This document shows, one piece after another, positions 11,005-23,006 of a DNA stretch of 64,000 bases. The first letter of the stretch is position 1; each line of letters starts with the position of its first letter. The position numbers were made by a program, and so were the translations under genes. The notes beneath the pieces are model-generated. The model had not been told where the DNA came from, did no database searches, and saw nothing but the letters and a program-made list of their open reading frames with translations. Source of the stretch: Phycomyces nitens (taxonomy: Eukaryota; Mucoromycota; Mucoromycetes; Mucorales; Phycomycetaceae); NCBI GenBank assembly GCA_022702545.1, contig JAHRBC010000004.1:6230001-6294000 (forward strand), given 5' to 3'.

Positions 11005-12339
11005 TTCTTCTTATTCTTGTTCTTGAAACCAAAAAGATGGTCATGGTAATTACCTCTTTCCTAAACAATACTTGTGATGCCTCTTTGTATTGAATACTCT
11101 TACTGTTAGAAGACTGGCAAACAATCAATAAAACAAAAAGTTCTATATGATTATTTAGAAATGACATGTCATATTTGCGTTATAACCACCCAAAAGGAAT
11201 CCGGCGTGTCTGGGGTAATAAGGAATGACTCATGGCTGGCAATATGATTTGCTTAAATCCAACAAGAATCGGCATATAGCCAATGGTTGACATATTTTTT
11301 ACTCACGCGAGGTAGCATGATGATATCTGTCAATCAAAATATTTTTTAAAAAAAAGAAAAAAATACTAGTATTTTGGTGAAACAGAGGCTATGCTTATAA
11401 CGTTTATTTTTATGTTGAATTTCCCTGACTATTCTATTTTCTCTAATGTTTATAAGCTGTGATGCGAATGTAAGCTTTTTTATTTTTATTTTTGAAACAA
11501 AAAAAAATCAAAAAGGCTATAACTTTCTCTAGTGTCTATACAAATAGTAATATTTATATATAAAAAAAAGTAAAGATGATATTGCCACACCAGAAACTCA
11601 TTTACATTTCATAATGATCCATGTATCAATTAAAACTGTATAATTGGTACTTTGGTTGGCTCGACATTATTTTTTTTAGGCTTGCCAATGTGGGGTATAA
11701 ACCAAATTGTGCAAAGACTTGTGGCTGAGACAATAATTCTTTCTTTCTTTCTTTCTTCTCAAAAGCCATGATTTCTAATATACCTTCTGTATTTCTATAT
11801 TCTCAATAATAATAAAGTACCTCATCTGGTTTGTAGAACAAGAGAAAAAAGAGAGAAAGAGAAAGATAAGCTGAAACACAAACAAGGCTTGCTCAGTATT
11901 CGGTTATTAATGAGCCCTCGGTTCCAAAAAAAGAAAAGCACAAGAGCAAACACATATATGTATTCAACATAACACAGAATTTGTCATCGACTTGATAGTC
12001 GATATATTCCCATACTTTAGATTAACAATATAGAAGGCCACGGTGTTCAATTTAACCCCGGACGTTTTTTTTTGTGTTTGATTTCACCAGCATCAGAATC
12101 AGCATCGACAAAGCCAAAACCAAAAATAACGATATTTTCCCGGATTTGAGAAATTCAATACTCTTGGTGTAATATTCCAATCTTATCTCATAAACCTGTT
12201 TAGCACTGGATAATTTGTATATGTATTTATTAAAACGATGGTTGCAATTATTGGTACTATGTAAAGATTAAAGAAAATATTGTACAAGAAAGTGGTTTGT
12301 CTACCTGTAGCAAACGGAAAAGAAAAATGAGTGAGTGGG
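9878..12339. other. Gene-poor intergenic DNA with AT-rich tracts
   Basis: No supported gene. It contains a perfect T9A9 tract at 10739-10756, a (TTA)n microsatellite at 10967-11004 and several short A/T homopolymers. A 118-codon minus-strand ORF (10418-10774) is Lys/Tyr/Phe-rich with no recognisable motif and is probably chance or transposon debris. Confidence 0.5.
10967..11004. repeat. (TTA)n microsatellite, about 12 units
   Basis: Read directly: uninterrupted TTA units in intergenic DNA. Confidence 0.97.
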
Positions 12340-14277
12340 TTATCTAAATAATTTACACTCAAGATCATAAAGACGCAAGGTATGTATAGATTTACAGTAA
12401 ACATTCATAAAAGGTAATTGCTCCAGGCACTCTTCCTCTAATTTAACAATCTTCGTTGTTCTATTGGCCTCATCTCGCACACCTCGGGAACTTGTCCCTT
12501 TGTCATCTACCTTGAAGACCTTGGTTTGGTTGGCCTGTCCATCATTGCCAATTGCTCCCGAGACAACCTTGTAATGCAAAACAGACTCATAGTCACCTTT
12601 GCCCCATACAACTTGGGGCTGACTAATATCAAGTGAGATCAATGTATGTGTCGCAAGATCAAGTTGGAGAGGGCTTGAGAATGCTTCTGACCAGCGACAG
12701 GAAATTAAAGAAAGATGGCTCAAATGTCGGCAGACCATTGAGAGGTAGCCAAAGATCTCATCTTTGAATGACACCTGCCGCAAAACAAGAGTGGTGAGTG
12801 GATGATTTGTGGGCGCACAGAACGAGGTCAGGCCGAGCGGACCATGCTCCAATGTAAGTTGCTGAAGGGCTTGGCATTGAACCAGAACAGCATCGATCCC
12901 CAAGATATCGTAACCCGTGCATCGTGCCGAGAGAGTAAGTGAAGTGATCTGTTGATAGTACAGCCCAGTAAGGTGCTCCAGAGAATAGCACCAGTCCCAC
13001 AAGGTCAGTGTTCTAAGGCTGGGCTGGCGAGTGGATGCCAGTGATTTCACCATGTTTTTTGTACGCCAGGTCATGTCGCCCAGAGACAGGGATTTCAGAT
13101 GTGTCTCGGTGCGCTCAAGGACCTCAAAGAACAAACCGTCTAGAGCAACATGGTGCAAGTGAAGATGGATAATTTGGCGGCATTGCTGAGCCAGATAGAC
13201 CATTGCATTGTAGCGAGCCTGGATTGTTTCTGGAGGATCATTTAGACGAGAGGCCATATTGTTGCTCTCCCAGCCTTCGCAGTAACTCTCATTTAGTTCA
13301 AGAAATTGGACATTTGGATATTTTTGTGCAATATAATAGATCCATTCATAGTGCTCATATAGGTTCCAGCAGCCTTGTAATTTAAAGGTGCGCATGGTTG
13401 TGGAGGGCGTGTATCTCGAGACAATCTGGGGGATAGTTTGGGTAGGTGCCTGGAGAGTGATGTCTAGTAGACAGAGGGTTTCTAGTTGAGGACATGATGT
13501 GTGTATCCATTCGAGCAGATCAAATCTGAGTGCCATGCGGTTTATGGATAATGAGCGCAGGTATTGGGCATTTGGAAGGACTGTAAAGAAGGTTCGGATT
13601 AGATGGACTTTGATGTAGTCTGGAAAGCATACACTTAGGTGTGTAAGGCTGTTGTTTGTGGTGGTTGAGAGGACAGTGTTGGAGAGTGTGGTGTCGAAAC
13701 GTTCAGTGATCTGACGCAGATATTTCCAGCTGCCTAGATGGCTTGCTAGGTCAACTGCATCAACAGGATGGGTTTCTGGAATCGTGAGACTATCTATCTG
13801 GATGATGCGCAATAGAGGACAGACGATGGTGAGTTGCCTGAGCTCTTGAGGATTGATGGATGTGCCTTGGATGGACAGACTGCGGACAAAGTAGCCTACT
13901 GAATCAAGACCGGTTGTGGAGTAGTGACATGCTGACATGGTATCCAAAAGGGACTTGAACTGTTGATGGCCAGTTGTGGTGATGTTGCAATAGAGTGCTG
14001 GCATGAATATACTGTGCCATTGATGGCAGACAGACAGACACACTCGACGGTCAGAGACTGATAGATGGGTTGCAACAAGTTCAAAGATGTCAAAGAAAAG
14101 ATGTTTATGAATTAATGTTTGCATTTTGGCAAGATGTTCCTTTAATAACAATATGCTTTCTTTTATAGATATCTCAAATCGATGTGTGACCATTACACAA
14201 TGTGCTTCAATAACTGTTTGGAGTATATGGTAACTCTTTGTATGACAATATAGATGTTGTACCAACTCTTCTGACAA
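12340..14277 (-). CDS. F-box / leucine-rich-repeat protein
   Basis: A 645-codon uninterrupted frame. Residues ~55-99 form an F-box-like helix pair (LFFDIFELVATHLSVSDRRV, followed by CLSVCHQWHSIFMPALY). The remainder is a series of irregular leucine-rich repeats: LRSLSINRMAL, LETLCLLDITL, LRTLTLWDWCYSLEHLTGLY, LTLEHGPLGLTSF, LSHLSLISCRW. By family knowledge such proteins are substrate receptors of SCF E3 ubiquitin ligases: the F-box binds Skp1 and the LRRs bind the target. Large F-box/LRR families are common in Mucoromycota. The first ~50 residues precede the F-box and look unstructured, so the Met at 14124 is an equally plausible start. Substrate is unknown. A decayed relative lies at 40.9-42.3 kb. 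Confidence 0.85.
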   Translation of the reverse strand: MSEELVQHLYCHTKSYHILQTVIEAHCVMVTHRFEISIKESILLLKEHLAKMQTLIHKHLFFDIFELVATHLSVSDRRVCLSVCHQWHSIFMPALYCNITTTGHQQFKSLLDTMSACHYSTTGLDSVGYFVRSLSIQGTSINPQELRQLTIVCPLLRIIQIDSLTIPETHPVDAVDLASHLGSWKYLRQITERFDTTLSNTVLSTTTNNSLTHLSVCFPDYIKVHLIRTFFTVLPNAQYLRSLSINRMALRFDLLEWIHTSCPQLETLCLLDITLQAPTQTIPQIVSRYTPSTTMRTFKLQGCWNLYEHYEWIYYIAQKYPNVQFLELNESYCEGWESNNMASRLNDPPETIQARYNAMVYLAQQCRQIIHLHLHHVALDGLFFEVLERTETHLKSLSLGDMTWRTKNMVKSLASTRQPSLRTLTLWDWCYSLEHLTGLYYQQITSLTLSARCTGYDILGIDAVLVQCQALQQLTLEHGPLGLTSFCAPTNHPLTTLVLRQVSFKDEIFGYLSMVCRHLSHLSLISCRWSEAFSSPLQLDLATHTLISLDISQPQVVWGKGDYESVLHYKVVSGAIGNDGQANQTKVFKVDDKGTSSRGVRDEANRTTKIVKLEEECLEQLPFMNVYCKSIHTLRLYDLECKLFR

Positions 14278-14333
14278 GCACGAGACTTGTAGACGCGCCT
14301 TTTTCAGTCAAGGAAAACAGGGCAAAACTATCT

Positions 14334-14733
14334 CTATAGATGAATTCCTAGTAGGCGCTGAGCAAGATGTTCAAGATGCTTGTTTGTGAGAGAGAAGTAT
14401 TGTATGGCAATCATATGCCTGGAAGAAATCCAGGGCACCATTTTGAATGTGACTCGAATAGGGTGACTTTTTTTTCCACAGATTACAATAATGAGGGCTC
14501 TATCCCGCAAAAAGCAAGGACGAGGCATTACCCTTTGTTTTCATAGGGTGAATCTGTCCACGTGTATACAAGTAAAGATTATGTTTCGACTTTACTGGCA
14601 ATCCCGTGTACCTACAAATAAATTGTCTTTCATGTTTGGATCCTATTGGTGTCTTTGAGAGAGCTGATACCATGCGCTTTCTAAAGTGAGCAGGCCAGTT
14701 CATTAGTAATAAAAAAGTATTATCCAAAACCAT
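14334..14733 (-). other. Two overlapping ORFs of uncertain coding status
   Basis: Between the F-box and SulP genes the minus strand carries a 77-codon ORF (14733-14500) and, in another frame, a 64-codon ORF (14528-14334). The first is rich in Lys/His (SALSKTPIGSKHERQFI); the second contains SHPIRVTFKMVPWISSRHM. They might be two exons of one small gene joined through a GTAATG donor near the end of the first, but I could not confirm an acceptor with matching phase and recognise no family. Treat as unassigned. Confidence 0.25.
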
Positions 14734-14820
14734 GGCAACAAGGGACTGGGACTTTATGGCTTTTATGGCTATTATGGCTGTATTGTTTATTAATCAAAGG
14801 TCAGATCTATAATCTATAAT

Positions 14821-17281
14821 CTATGGGCTAGAGACATCCTGGCCTACAACAGATTGGTTGGGCACATAATTATGGTCAGGAGAAAGAGAAGATAGGGAGG
14901 CTCGGATGGCTTCATGAGCAGTGTCGTGAAAGAAGGGGTGCGTGCCAATCAACAGACGCTTTGTGGCTGGCTGAATGGAACCATAGTTGGCAGTCTCTTG
15001 CTGCACAATTGGTTGAGATGACGAAGTGTGGCCAGAATTTGGAGGCTCAACCTTTGGTTTCCCAAATCCAGCAACCAAAAGAGTGCGTCGAATGGGCATA
15101 TGGGTCAGTCGAATAAAGTGAAATTCGACTGTGTGGCCACTGTATCTATTCAGGGTAGTCTGGATATCTACCAGTGCTTGGAGACCACTGGAGTCCAGAT
15201 GATTTACACTCCCAAAGTCCAAAATAAGTGCATGAAGGCGTGGCTGGAAGGACGTATTGCGATCAGACGTCTCGGAATCATTCCATGCCCGGCCTGCACT
15301 AGGCTCATCGTCGTTCCTCCGGGTGTGTTCCTTGCAATAGTCGACCAGCTTGTCAACGACGTAGCTGGAATTGAGATATGTAATGGACTCTTCAACACGG
15401 CACAGAAGGATCCCGGGTGGCAAGACATCTGGTTGAGATGCCGCCTGCTCCTTGGGTAGAGATAAAGAATGATCAAAAACAGCCGTCTGTGTCTCTAATG
15501 CAGGCACGCCACCTAGCACCCAGACTCTGGGCCGTGCAATTCGGAAAAGCAGAATCATGACGGACAGAAATACAGACGCATATATGCCCATTTCAACAGA
15601 CTTAAAAAAGGTGACTATTACCGAAGACAGAAAGATGACCAGCTCCCATACGCTCACGGCCGCAAGCTGCCTTATGTATCCTGGCCTAGAGACAAGATCT
15701 ACGACGGCATGGATCACAATTGCAGACAGGACGGCATCTGGAATATAGTAAAACGCGGGAGTCAAGACATATAGGGAAAGAAGCACGACAATTCCCGAGA
15801 ATAATCCAGCAAAGGGCGTCTGTACACCCGAACGTGCCTTGATAGCCGTACGTGAAAATGATCCTGTGGATGGGTAAGCACTGATTTAAATTAATTAATT
15901 AATTGAAAATGTTCAAAATGTTCAAAATGAAGCTCTGTATCAATGGCTTTCAGGGCAGCCAAAACTCACCCTAGAAAAGAGGCCCAAATGTTTGTAAATC
16001 CAATTGCAATAATTTCCTGGTTAGGGTTGATCGAATAGTCATTGATCCTTCCAAAGGCCTTTCCAATTGCAATATGTTCAAGCACAAGGATCACTATTGC
16101 AGACGGAAGGGTGCCAGCAATCGACGACACCAGATTGGAATCGATGTGGGGTGCAGAGATCGAATTGAATCCAGACGGAATATCCTTGAGTATACTTATT
16201 GGACTCACATCTTTGCCAATGTTGATTATAAAGGCGGCAATGGTACCAAATATGACCAGCAGACCATTACGCATAATACTAACAAAGAACAGGCCCTCGC
16301 TATATCGTGGGTAGCGTTTGGATAGTTCAAGGCACCCTGACCGCAGGCCATAGAGCCACACTAAGCCCAACAATCCAAATACTGCATCTAGACGCGCATC
16401 CCAGTATTTCTGGACCACATGGACTAGCAATTGGTAGGTTGGTTCTTGAGTATTGATGTTTGGAATACCAAGCAGCTTTGGTATCTGCCCAATCGTGATT
16501 GTTAATGCAGAGGCAGTCATGAAGCCAGCGATAGCCGGACCTTTTGAGATAAATATAGGAGTATATGATAATTATTACACTATAGATCTAATGGTCAGCA
16601 TCACGTACCTGGTACAAGATCCACAAGTATACCAAGTCTTAGTAATCCTATGGCCAACGTTGCCATGCCTGTAAATAATGAAAGAGCCGCTGCAACATCA
16701 GGGCCAGTGATTGTAGAGCTTTCATTCACTACACGTGTAATGGTCTGGCCAACAAGAAGAGACATTACGGCTAAAGTAAGGCAAGGCAAGGTAAGCTTAG
16801 TGGTCATGGGCAGTAGTACTTGACCTACCTGTTGGACCAATGCTGATATCTTTGGAGGTTGCAAATAGGCAATACACACAGAGGCCCACAAATGCAGTGC
16901 TATGAGCATATTAGAAGACGGTCGATTGGTGGTCAATCAAATAAAGAGGTGCTTACTAGAGGCCATACTGAGGAGGCAGACAGGCAATTTTGGCATATCC
17001 CATACCCTGAGGGACAACTACGATTCCAACTGTAATTCCAGCAACAAGGTCTTTCAGGAACCACTAGTGACCTGGTTATCAAAATGTCATATTTGCTGTG
17101 GGCCAGACTGGAATACCTTTGTGTTGTATCGATGGATCCAGGTGGCTATGGGGAATAGGCCGACTAGATAGTCATAGGTATAGTTGGGTATATTTGCGAT
17201 AAAGAGGCGTGTCTGGTAATTATAAGACGGGTCTGGAGTGTGCTTTGTGGTGTTCATTATTGGCAAGCTAGTTAACCACAA
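14821..17281 (-). CDS. SulP/SLC26-family anion (sulfate) transporter with STAS domain
   Basis: Exons 17281-17117, 17063-16957, 16899-16829, 16770-16609, 16540-15970 and 15880-14821 give 711 aa with consistent phases. The N-terminus has [12 protein letters not shown], then [20 protein letters not shown] and CLPPQYGLY, the sulfate-transporter signature region of SulP. About a dozen hydrophobic segments follow, including [20 protein letters not shown] and [15 protein letters not shown]. The conserved [19 protein letters not shown] motif spans the last splice junction. A cytoplasmic STAS domain occupies about residues 530-690 ([20 protein letters not shown]). By family the protein imports sulfate at the plasma membrane; a vacuolar location or other anion substrate cannot be excluded. 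Start could instead be the Met at 17257 (703 aa). Confidence 0.92.
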
Positions 17282-17669
17282 TTTGTATTGAACATAATTG
17301 TGGGCCTTTGATTTTTATATATAGGCTGGCGGACATTCATCCTCTCATCCCACGCCAACAGGCTGCCTTGGCCCCACCCCCTCTTCATGCTTGGGAGTGC
17401 GAGCTATCCCCCAACCACGATTCGCCTTGAATATACGCCATTCTATTGCGCAATCACACCTTTAGATATCTGGTCCAGCAGATTGTTTGGATTTGTCATG
17501 AAACCCATTCCTGATTGGACGCAGCTCTATTACGGCTTATCGTACAAATAGTCCAAACAAGGCACAAAGCAGATAACTCATTTCTGCCTTTCCCATACAA
17601 CCAAAGTACCATTCAAAACACTACTTGCAAGAGTATCTCTGTGTTTATTGTATAATCTAGATTAGATCC

Positions 17670-18991
17670 TCAAGACCTCCTGGACCGGTCCCGCGATCGG
17701 TCACGTCTAGAAGACGACCTGCTGCTCGATGACCTGCTATACCGTGATCTATCCCGGCTACTTGACCGTCTGCGGCTAGAGCTAGAGCTAGACCGGCTAT
17801 GATTCCGGCCAGGACTTCGACTACGACTACGACTGCGGCGGCCAGACTCAGGGCGCTCCTCTCGCTCGTCTTCATATCTCTTTTTCGAAATCTTCTTGAA
17901 CAGACTGGACTCCTTGTATTCATACAGACTCTTCCGGCTTGGCTTCTTGGCGTTCTTGTCTGTCTCTTCAGGCTTCGCCCCCAATCCTAATAAAGAATCT
18001 CTCTGTTTGACAGGTGTAATTGCCGGTGGTCTAAATCATTCTCATTAGGACATGGATCCTCTTGTAAAAATACTAAAAATAATAATAATACTTACGGTGC
18101 TGACATGCGATTCCTTCCTATCCCCTGTCCCTCTTTCCACCCAAGTCCACGCAAAAGAGCAGCCCCAAATTCCTCTACTGGAATATTCTCATAATCGTCC
18201 ATTGTAGCCTCGTCTGGTCTGGTCTTTATATCTTCTCGGAAAGCGTCGGTTTCGTTTAATGGAATCACAAGGGTTGATGCCGGCTTCTCTTCCTCCTCAC
18301 CGTTCTGAGATGCTGTTAATGATAATGTAAATATACCTCTTTCATTGGATATTATCCCAGTGCTCATTATTACCTTTGAGAATAGCTTCCAGGGCTTGTG
18401 TTTCCAATGATTTTGGCGCCTCGGGTTCTGTCGCCTGTGGTTCTTCTGGATCAGTTTGTGTAAATGTTTGGTCTAGGGTTGATGATGATGCTGATTCTGC
18501 ACTTTGTTTCGTAACGAGTTGTAGTCCAAATGATTCGTCGCCTACATTGATGACTTCTGGTGCCGACACTTGTTCAAATGACTGCGCCTGCGCAGGTATG
18601 TAGATTTGTTTCTTTTTGGCTCTCCAATCAATATTGGTTAATGGTGCGATTGCAAGTGGCTGTTGTTCTACTTTGGGTGCCAATCTAAATCCAATCGATT
18701 AATCGATTAATTAATCAATTAATCAATTAATTAAATAATTAATCTCAAAATGATCAATCGTCTTTCTATACATTGACTTTGGACATACTCTTTGGCCTTG
18801 TTGTCTTCGAATCCAACAAGTAATTCGACTTGGTCTTCATCGTCTTGATCATCGTCGTCTCCAAATCCCAAACGACGGCTACCGAAAATAGGTGCTGCTG
18901 TCTTTTTTGTTTGCAGGGGTAATCGTGCTTTGGATGAAGATCCCATCAAGGCGAATCCGGTCTTCTTTCCGGGCGAGCCGTTGAATGACAT
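17670..18991 (-). CDS. SPP2/GPKOW-type G-patch splicing factor
   Basis: Exons 18991-18772, 18670-18374, 18312-18096 and 18030-17670 give 364 aa. The N-terminus is MSFNGSPGKKTGFALMG, followed by an acidic stretch. The centre contains YENIPVEEFGAALLRGLGWK, then EGQGIGRN, the G-patch of the Spp2/GPKOW/MOS2 family with its characteristic PVEEFG lead-in. The C-terminus is an Arg-Ser-rich tail. In yeast, Spp2's G-patch binds and activates the DEAH helicase Prp2 in the spliceosome; the equivalent role is inferred here. Junctions of introns 2 and 3 are clean. The first intron (donor GTATAG, acceptor CCCAAAG) is the only choice that closes the frame but its signals are weak, so that junction is uncertain. 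Confidence 0.82.
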
Positions 18992-19866
18992 TATGGGTTT
19001 TAAAGGATAAAAAAATTCGTAATGGATCGGCGGCTATATGTATTAAAGCCTTTTTTATTTTATTTTATTATTATTCTATTGCGTAAATTCACGTGGTCGG
19101 ATTGTTTTCTGATTTGATTTGGACTTGTTTGTATGCTACACATCCATTGGCTCCGTCTAGGTGACGTCCTGAGGTAAGTAGACCTGTCAGTATTGGTGGA
19201 GACTAATGGACTCAAAGTAAAGATGTATATGGTGGAATGGAGTACAACAGTAATGGGGTCTAGCCACGCATTCTAGACGAATATTGAATGGAAAATCCAA
19301 TCCTGAAACTCGAGTATGTAGTGATCTTTTACAAGCCCGATACTGCCAAGACATCTTCAAATACAACCATAGGCTAGACCTTTATTTCTATAAAACAGTG
19401 CTTTTAGACTTGTTTGCTTGGCCGGTAAATCTTTGACGAGAATTAACAATGATAGACCATCTTTATAGGCAAATGTTCATTTGACAAGTATTTGACTTAA
19501 TAGACGTCTCTGTAAACTAGCCCATTGGGTTGGTTTCCTGGGTTCCTATTTATCTGATCCAAATGTATTGCCATGTGCTCTACAACAGATTTCCTGGTTG
19601 GAAAGTGCATAATTAACCCCAGGCTATAAACAGGGGGTGGTGCCATTAGATACCCACCATTACCATTATCCTTGTCAAAGACACATGTACGCCCACAAGG
19701 CTTCTTTAAATAAAAGAGTTCAGAGTAGAGTTTCACAGGATGTTTGAGTCAACCAAAGGAATATATCGGAATCTAAACTTTGTGGGTACTAAACAAGGTG
19801 CCATGATCCAATTCCTTTTTGTGCACCTCTTTCTCCTTTATACATATTTTTTTATATATTAGCCCT
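18992..19866. other. Divergent intergenic region between the SPP2-like and bZIP genes
   Basis: This 875-bp spacer should contain both promoters. It holds a CRE-like TGACGTC at 19162-19168. A 79-codon minus-strand ORF (19497-19736) shows no family similarity and is not called as a gene. Confidence 0.5.
19162..19168. promoter_or_regulatory. CRE-like TGACGTC element
   Basis: TGACGTC is seven of eight bases of the palindromic cAMP-response element TGACGTCA, a site for ATF/CREB-class bZIP dimers. It lies 171 bp upstream of the SPP2-like ATG and about 700 bp upstream of the bZIP ATG. Function is inferred from motif alone. Confidence 0.3.
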
Positions 19867-21437
19867 ATGGACGACACTGCGTTTCTCGATTGGCTGTTGA
19901 CAAGCCAGGTCGATGAAAACACTCTTGCTGGACTTCCTGTCCAACCCTTCCAGAGTCCAGAATCCACTGCCACTGCTACCATGCCTCCCGTTACTGCCCC
20001 ACAGCCTACAGACATATCAACTGCCGAACTCTTTCAATATTATCTTGGCGATGAAATTGAGCAATACTGCTCCAATACCGTCTCACCAACACCTACAGAG
20101 GTACAAGCACAACCACAAACACTACCACAACCACCACAACCAGTTAGATACGTTCAGGAACACAAGCCACCGATTATCTATGAACACGCAATCGCTCCCG
20201 ATACACCTTCCTCTTTCCCCACTCAAAAGAGTGTATCCAGCTCACCGAAACAAGGTCCCTTTATAGGCCGTATGAACTTTAGAAGCTCTTCTGACGATGA
20301 AGCCGAAGTCAACAAGGCCACAAACCCAAAAGAAAGGCGCCAGTTGCGCAACAAGATATCAGCTCGAAAGTTTAGAGATCGACGCAAAGGTAAGTCCTAT
20401 TTCGCAATACACTCCGTGGATGACAAATCAATTCTAATCGACCGCCCGCAGACTACATTTCCTCGTTGGAAAAAGAGATTGAAAAATACAAGCAAGAGAC
20501 CAGAAATATGAAATTGGATCTAACCTGGGCAAATTCGACCATGGCTAAGCTTCAAAAGGAGAACGATGAGCTCCGTATGAAGGTTATGCTCTACGAAAAA
20601 GGCATCATGCCAGTACCGTTGGAAGACTCCAACAGTGCCATGCTGGACTCCTCTATTTTCTTACCTCTCCAACCCTCCAACCCTCTCCTCGGCTCATTCT
20701 CTTCATCTTCTTCTTCATCTTCATCTTCCCAATCGCCTCCTTTAATCTGGCAATCTGACATTGACACTATGCTTTCGCATGCTCTATTCCCTACCTGGGA
20801 TATGTCCCAAGTGATTTCTGACAAGCAGAAAGTGTCTGGAAACCAGCCCTCTCATGCCAGTAGTATCTTACAACGCTACCCACTACTTGGCCCGGCTTTG
20901 ATGTCTATTGTCATTGACCACTCTCTGAATATGAATACTAATGACATTCTAGCTATGCCCCAAGGTACACCCGAATACCCACCCACAATTGAATGGACCA
21001 AAGCATCTTCACCCAAAGAGATTGAGTCGCTTTGGAACATGCTTCAACCCCCTTCTGGTGCTGAAGTTGAAGACGGCGAGGAAACTGAAGATGAAACTGA
21101 ATCTTTGTTGAGCGAAACCGAAACTACTTTAGGCAGTGTTACAGCTGAAAAGGAAGACAAAGTCCAAAAGGAAGACAAAGTCCAAAAGGAAGATGAGGCC
21201 CAAAAGGAAGACACACAGGACAAGAATGAGAGCAAAGGCAAAGGAAGATGCAGCTTTTCCAACTATAAGCCTTATTACTTTTGCCCTATTGCCTGGTTCC
21301 AGCGCAACATTACCTGGCTGGTCTGTAAGCGTCTTCACGAAAAGATGCAGGAAACTAGCCAAGAGAATAGATCTCGCTGTGGTGGATTCTACAAGAACTA
21401 TTCCCAGAAGCAAAGTGACCCAATGGCCAACAACTAA
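19867..21437 (+). CDS. bZIP transcription factor
   Basis: Exons 19867-20389 and 20452-21437 give 502 aa; the 62-nt intron splits the basic region from the zipper. The basic region (about residue 156 on) reads NPKERRQLRNKISARKFRDR and, across the intron, continues as RKDYISSLEKEIEKYK with leucine/hydrophobic heptads to about residue 215. The NxxxARxxR core contacts DNA. The N-terminal 150 residues are Pro/Gln/Thr-rich and probably activating. After a serine tract, residues ~385-430 form an acidic/charged segment with three KEDKVQ-type repeats, followed by a Cys-containing tail (PYYFCPIAWFQRNITWLVC). The ATG at 19867 is preferred to the in-frame upstream 19819 because the intervening codons are hydrophobic leader-like 5'UTR. 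Regulatory targets are unknown. The class resembles other fungal bZIPs with the SARKFRxRRK basic region. Confidence 0.9.
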
Positions 21438-23006
21438 CCTTTTACACATCATCATGTCCTTTTTGATTTCTGACTCTCTATTTCTACCATTGACATCCAT
21501 CACAATCGCACTAAGAAAATAAATTCAAATATGTACAAAATATCGCTTGCCAATCCAGCGCGTATAATGCGAAGAACCTTGGTACTTTACGATCCCAGTG
21601 CACAATATGCAACCACCAAACCTATATCTAGGCAACAGAATTTCTTGGTTTAAAATCCCCTCTTTTGGGAAAAATGTGACCAATCACGTATGCTCTTGAA
21701 TCCTCACTAATCCCCTAATCATTACAGCAGTTTCTATGACGAGACTTGTTTTTTTTTTGATGATGTTGCCGTAATACCATAAAGACATAAAGGTACTCAA
21801 TCGGCCAATGGTACTTGACGTTGGTACTATCTAGACCCATGAAAAGTTGGTTACACTTTTTTATCTTGACAATACAATGTGTGTTACCATCTTGTTTGCG
21901 GATAAGGTTTAGTTTAGGGTAAAATCTCCATATGAATGACACCCAGAAAATCCCAGGCACGCAATTTTTTTTGCAATAACTGAGCCAATAGCCATCAGAT
22001 TTCCATGTTTTGTGATGGGTTCCAATGGTTTCACAATCAAAACAGAACCCGAGTTGGCGTGTAAAATATCTTGCAAATATTGCACCGAGAAAACAAAAAA
22101 CAATGAGGGTGAAAAGAGAGGAAAAGAATCTTGGAACGAGATAAAAACTTGGTCGAGGATAGGTTTAGGTGAGATAAATGTTGTCCAATTGTGACTGATT
22201 TTTCGAGCAGTAAGAGAATGTTGTCTTTTTGAATTGAAAAGCATGTCAGAATAAGACATTCATTAATCCACACTTTAACATAGAAATTAGTAAACTATTT
22301 TGGCTTGAATATTGGAATGATTTACTCAAATTGTCTAAAAACAATTAGATAATACTAGAAGATTCAATAATTACCAAACAGTATGGACAATTTCGGATTG
22401 GTCCACTATACCTTTGAATGCAGATTTGAAAAGTCAAATTTTTAGTGTTGGAAATCATGAATGGTGAGAAACAATTTCCAGCTGGAATAATAGACATTTA
22501 CCCAAGATACTCATTTTATGAATTGAATAATGAAATGTCAATTCTATACAACCAATAGGTATATTCAGGTAAAAATAGTAAAAACAAGGACTCCAAGATA
22601 AAAATAACAGGGCTGATAAATAATGACCTTTTCTTAAAAAAAAATATAAGATCCGTAGAGAGCCTAAAGAGGACCCAATGGTATGTTTCTTTCAAATATC
22701 ATACAGTTTGTTTATACCGGGTTTTTTTTAATAGTAAATTTCGCTCTACTTGACCCCAAGTGCCAAATATCCAACAATGGGTACAACGCTCATCGAATAC
22801 GTCAAGATAATTGCAAAAATACAAAAGTCTGAAAAACCATTAAAACAATCCGGTAATAATAATCTATCCAGAAATAAGAGTATCTAATGACAATAAGAAT
22901 AAGAGTAATAATATATATTTAAACATGTTTTTCAGCATCTTTTTATCAACATGAGTTTGGTGAGTATTTTTTTCAAGTAATTTTATAATATATATCCTTA
23001 ACATCA
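21438..23006. other. Intergenic region between the bZIP and MATH-BTB genes
   Basis: Two overlapping minus-strand ORFs (21715-21960 and 21909-22259) in different frames could be read as one broken coding unit, but I recognise no family. They are left unassigned and may be transposon or pseudogene debris. A three-codon reading frame with a good GTGAGT donor occurs at 22951-22959, but its phase does not join the BTB ORF. Confidence 0.4.

Noticed and set aside
22951..22959. Three-codon first exon for the MATH-BTB gene
   Set aside because: The ATGAGTTTG|GTGAGT donor looks good, but joining to the acceptor at 23019 leaves the MATH/BTB frame and hits a stop after 17 codons.
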